This document shows positions 6,242-8,567 of a stretch of 8,567 nt of DNA, piece by piece. The notes below the pieces were generated by a model, which saw nothing but the letters and a program-made list of their open reading frames with translations, was not told the DNA's origin and searched no databases. The position numbers and the translations under genes were made by a program. Positions within the stretch are counted from its first letter, which is position 1. The number at the start of each line of letters is the position of its first letter. Source of the DNA: Firmicutes bacterium UBA4874 (lineage in GTDB: Bacteria > Bacillota > Clostridia > Caldicoprobacterales > DTU083); the NCBI GenBank assembly GCA_002399435.1, contig DHDO01000086.1, forward strand, positions 21,914-30,480, read 5' to 3'.

Positions 6242-6261
6242 CCGACGATTTTTGATAAAAT
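6233..6261 (+). promoter_or_regulatory. Predicted sigma-A promoter of ddh
   Basis: A -35 box TTGATT (6233-6238) is followed after exactly 17 bp by TAAAAT (6256-6261), with an extended -10 TG at 6253-6254 (TGATAAAAT). Transcription would begin near 6268, giving a leader of about 100 nt before the ddh ATG. This is the best-spaced promoter in the window and lies at the very edge of the AT-rich scar. Confidence 0.6.
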
Positions 6262-6274
6262 GCAGTATGACCTG

Positions 6275-6303
6275 TTTCCGGACAAGGTCCGGAGAAGATT
6301 TTT
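6275..6303 (+). promoter_or_regulatory. Leader hairpin 1 upstream of ddh, terminator-like
   Basis: TTTCCGGAC (6275-6283) pairs with GTCCGGAGA (6287-6295), including one T-G pair, around the loop AAG. TTTTT follows at 6299-6303 after three unpaired bases. It resembles an attenuator placed just after the predicted ddh transcription start, or a terminator for transcription coming from the scar. Confidence 0.45.
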
Positions 6304-6310
6304 CATACAG

Positions 6311-6334
6311 ATCTGCAGCTTTACCGCTGCAGGT
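6311..6334 (+). promoter_or_regulatory. Leader hairpin 2 upstream of ddh
   Basis: ATCTGCAGC (6311-6319) pairs with GCTGCAGGT (6326-6334), including one T-G pair, around TTTACC. No T-run follows. Together with hairpin 1 it forms a structured 5' leader of about 100 nt. I see no match to the much larger lysine riboswitch. Confidence 0.4.
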
Positions 6335-6368
6335 TACTGATACAGAAAACCGGAAGGAAGGTACGGAC

Positions 6369-7361
6369 ATGACAGATAGAATCAAAGTTGGAATTGCCGG
6401 TTACGGAAACCTTGGGAGGGGAGTGGAGTGCGCCCTGAGCCGATGCCCGGATATGGAACTCACCGGTGTATTCACCCGCAGGCCGCCGGATACGGTGCCG
6501 CTTTTGGACAAAAGCAAAAAAGCCATGCCGGTGGCGGAAGCAGAGAATATGCGGGGACAGATTGATGTCATGATCCTCTGCGGAGGATCAGCTGTTGATC
6601 TGCCGGAGCAGGGGCCGTATTTCGCATCCCGGTTCCACACGGTGGACAGTTTTGATACCCATGCGAAGATACCGGAGTATTTTGACAGTATGAATCAGGC
6701 AGCCGGAAAGGCCGGACACATCAGTATTCTGTCCGTTGGATGGGATCCGGGTTTGTTTTCCATCAACCGGATGATGGCGGAGGCGATTCTTCCGGAAGGC
6801 AGGAACTATACTTTTTGGGGCAGGGGGATCAGCCAGGGACATTCTGATGCCATCCGGAGGATAAAGGGCGTCCGGGATGCCAGGCAGTACACCGTTCCCG
6901 TGGATGAAGCCGTCAGACGGGTCCGAAGCGGGGAGGATCCGGACCTTGCGGCTGGAGACATGCACCGAAGGGAATGTTATGTGGTGGCCGAAGAGGGTGC
7001 GGACCGGGCACGGATTGAGAAGGAAATCCGAACGATGCCCTATTATTTTGATGAATACGAGACAAAGATTACTTTTCTGACAGAAGAGGAATTGAGGAGG
7101 GATCATTCGGCCATGCCCCACGGCGGATTTGTGATTCGAAGCGGGAAGACCGGCAGAAACAGCGAGCACAGGCAGATCATGGAGTATTCCCTGAGCCTGG
7201 AGAGCAACCCGGAGTTTACCTCCAGCATATTGGTTGCCTATGCCAGGGCAGCCTGTCGGATGAGTAAGGAGGGACAGACCGGCGCCCGTACCGTTCTGGA
7301 CGTACCACCGGCCTACCTGTCTCCGAAAACCGGGGCAGAGCTTAGAAAAAAACTTCTTTAA
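6369..7361 (+). CDS. ddh: meso-Diaminopimelate dehydrogenase
   Basis: NADPH-dependent enzyme (EC 1.4.1.16 family) that makes meso-diaminopimelate in one step from tetrahydrodipicolinate and ammonia. This feeds peptidoglycan and lysine synthesis and bypasses the succinylase and acetylase routes. The 330 residues fit the family. An N-terminal Rossmann motif, GIAGYGNLGRG, is at about 8-18; then come VFTRRP, DSFDTHAKIPEYF, SVGWDPGLFS, FWGRGISQGHSDAIRR, MPHGGFVIRSG and the C-terminal SLESNPEFTSSILVAYARAA. I chose the ATG at 6369 because AAGGAAGG (6354-6361) lies 7 nt upstream and the Rossmann strand begins at once. The frame is open upstream to 6252, but that part overlaps the hairpin leader. A predicted extended -10 promoter and two leader hairpins precede it. 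The next gene follows after 23 bp. Confidence 0.96.
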   Translation: MTDRIKVGIAGYGNLGRGVECALSRCPDMELTGVFTRRPPDTVPLLDKSKKAMPVAEAENMRGQIDVMILCGGSAVDLPEQGPYFASRFHTVDSFDTHAKIPEYFDSMNQAAGKAGHISILSVGWDPGLFSINRMMAEAILPEGRNYTFWGRGISQGHSDAIRRIKGVRDARQYTVPVDEAVRRVRSGEDPDLAAGDMHRRECYVVAEEGADRARIEKEIRTMPYYFDEYETKITFLTEEELRRDHSAMPHGGFVIRSGKTGRNSEHRQIMEYSLSLESNPEFTSSILVAYARAACRMSKEGQTGARTVLDVPPAYLSPKTGAELRKKLL

Positions 7362-7384
7362 ATAAAAAACCAGGGGTGTTGAAT

Positions 7385-8125
7385 TTGAAGGCAATTATTC
7401 TGGCCGCCGGCTATGCGACACGGCTGTATCCTTTGACACTGGATACGCCGAAGGCACTTTTGAAGGTTGGCGGAAAACCGATTTTGGATCATATATTGGA
7501 CAACGTGGAGGGAATCCGGGCAGTGGATGAAGTCCACATCGTGACCAACCGCAAGTTTATCCGTCAGTTTGGGGACTGGAAGGCGCAGGAAAGGCGGGAT
7601 CTGTCCCTAACGATTTACGATGACGGGACGACAGAGGAGGATAGAAGGCTGGGTGCCCTGGGGGACCTGCAGTTTGTTCTGGACCGTTCCGGTATTTCCG
7701 ACGATATTATCGTATTGGCGGCAGACAATCTCATGGATTTTTCCCTTTCCAATTTCTATGAATATCATCGAAAGGTAAATGGTTCCTGCGTTTGTGTCAA
7801 GGAAGTAAAGCCTCATGAGCTGACGAAAATGGGTATTGTACTGATGGACGAAAACGACCGGATCTATGATTTTGAGGAAAAACCCAAAAATCCGAAGTCT
7901 CATATCGGGGCGTTTGCAGTATATATCTATAAGAAGGAAACGGTGAAACTGCTGAAGGACTATCTGAAAGAGGGCAACAACCCGGATGCCCCCGGGAATT
8001 TTCCTGCCTGGCTTTGCCATAAGGAACCGGTTTATGGGTATGTTTTTCAGGGGCAGTGCTTTGATATCGGCACGCCGGACGCCTATGAGGAAGTGCAGAG
8101 ATTATATCGGGTAAAACAGGAATGA
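7385..8125 (+). CDS. Sugar-phosphate nucleotidyltransferase family protein
   Basis: Predicted to transfer a nucleotidyl group from an NTP to a sugar or alditol phosphate, giving an activated NDP-sugar for surface polymers or other glycosylation. The exact substrate is not readable. The 246 residues begin with the family signature MKAIILAAGYATRLYPLT, then TPKALLKVGGKP (Lys23 expected at the phosphates), GALGDL at about 90-95, AADN at 112-115 with a likely metal-binding Asp114, FEEKPKNPKS and the C-terminal CFDIGTPDAYEE typical of RmlA-like enzymes. There is no added acyltransferase (left-handed helix) domain as in GlmU. The start is probably the TTG at 7385, eight bases after AGGGG (7372-7376). 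GTG 7376 overlaps that site and TTG 7379 is too close to it. It sits between ddh and tadA, overlapping tadA by four bases, so it is presumably cotranscribed with both. Confidence 0.88.
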   Translation: MKAIILAAGYATRLYPLTLDTPKALLKVGGKPILDHILDNVEGIRAVDEVHIVTNRKFIRQFGDWKAQERRDLSLTIYDDGTTEEDRRLGALGDLQFVLDRSGISDDIIVLAADNLMDFSLSNFYEYHRKVNGSCVCVKEVKPHELTKMGIVLMDENDRIYDFEEKPKNPKSHIGAFAVYIYKKETVKLLKDYLKEGNNPDAPGNFPAWLCHKEPVYGYVFQGQCFDIGTPDAYEEVQRLYRVKQE

Positions 8126-8567
8126 CGGAAGGGAATCCTACAGTGGATCCTGCGTTTATGGAGCAGGCATTGGTGGAGGCGCAGAAAGCCTTCCGCCTGG
8201 ATGAAGTCCCCATTGGTGCCGTTGTGGTAAAGGACGGGACGGTGATCGGCCGCGGGTTCAATTGCAGGGAAAGGGGAAAGGATCCCACCCTGCATGCGGA
8301 AATGGTGGCGATCCGCCGGGCTTCTGCCGCTCTGGGCGGCTGGCGTCTGACAGGCTGTGATTTGTACGTTACCATCGAGCCCTGTCCCATGTGTGCCGGT
8401 GCCATTCTGCAGGCAAGGATCCAAAGGGTGATTTTCGGATCCAGGGATCCCAAGGCAGGCTGCGCCGGCAGCCTCTGTAATCTGCCGGAGGATCCACGGT
8501 TCAATCATCGGGTTCAGGTCGTGGAAGGTATTCTGGCAGAGCCCTGCTCCCGGATCATGAAGGATTA
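8122..8567 (+). CDS. tadA: tRNA-specific adenosine deaminase TadA (3' end beyond the window)
   Basis: Zinc enzyme that converts the wobble adenosine A34 of tRNA-Arg(ACG) to inosine, an essential decoding step. The frame starts at the ATG overlapping the previous stop (ATGA, 8122-8125) and stays open to the window end, giving 148 codons of an expected 150-170. Family features are the N-terminal helix FMEQALVEAQKAFRLDEVPIG, the zinc/catalytic motif HAEM at 58-61 (His58, Glu60), PCPMCAGAI with Cys88 and Cys91, and FGSRDPKAGCAGS at about 105-117. The four-base overlap suggests translational coupling to the nucleotidyltransferase. In many clostridia tadA is followed by the SRP RNA gene and dnaX, which may lie just outside the window. 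Guanine or cytosine deaminases share the fold but lack the DPKAG-type segment. Confidence 0.95.
   Translation, partial: MTEGNPTVDPAFMEQALVEAQKAFRLDEVPIGAVVVKDGTVIGRGFNCRERGKDPTLHAEMVAIRRASAALGGWRLTGCDLYVTIEPCPMCAGAILQARIQRVIFGSRDPKAGCAGSLCNLPEDPRFNHRVQVVEGILAEPCSRIMKD

Noticed and set aside
6262..6368. Lysine riboswitch upstream of ddh
   Set aside because: The leader of about 100 nt is too short and lacks the five-helix junction of that class. Only two simple hairpins are present.

Overview
The window looks like chromosomal DNA of an anaerobic Firmicute, most likely a Lachnospiraceae-type clostridium. The reasons are the fhs-fchA-folD one-carbon cluster known from acetogens and related clostridia, a meso-diaminopimelate dehydrogenase, a PepC-type aminopeptidase, strong purine-rich ribosome binding sites, and moderately GC-rich genes separated by AT-rich gaps. 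All intact genes lie on the + strand.

Layout. (1) 73-1416 is pepC, a papain-fold cysteine aminopeptidase. It is followed by an array of six 14-bp tandem repeats, a 16-bp palindrome and a good intrinsic terminator. (2) 1582-1919 shows no gene. It is followed by a 52-codon orphan gene (1920-2078) whose stop codon lies inside its own terminator. (3) A TATAAT promoter precedes a tight three-gene operon, fhs-fchA-folD (2228-5515). Together these make formyl-THF from formate and convert it through methenyl-THF to methylene-THF, the methyl branch of the Wood-Ljungdahl pathway or general C1 supply. (4) 5516-6250 is a clearly AT-richer scar of broken genes: a short transposase-like fragment, a perfect 20-bp palindrome, a 5'-truncated ABC-2 permease and a decayed start of an ABC ATPase. 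(5) An extended -10 promoter at the edge of the scar, and a leader with two hairpins, lead into ddh (6369-7361). A sugar-phosphate nucleotidyltransferase (7385-8125) and tadA (8122 to the window end, incomplete) follow with little or no gap.

Main points of interest. The FolD homologue has Ala and Phe where the cyclohydrolase Lys and Gln of bifunctional FolD/MTHFD1 should be, while keeping the dehydrogenase features. It is therefore probably a dehydrogenase only, with cyclohydrolase delegated to the adjacent FchA. Fhs carries an in-frame array of three 18-bp repeats (GQTGNS-like hexapeptides) just before its P-loop, so the protein is longer than usual. No wholly new defence or mobile system is evident. 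The window is mostly housekeeping metabolism around a degraded mobile or transport scar.
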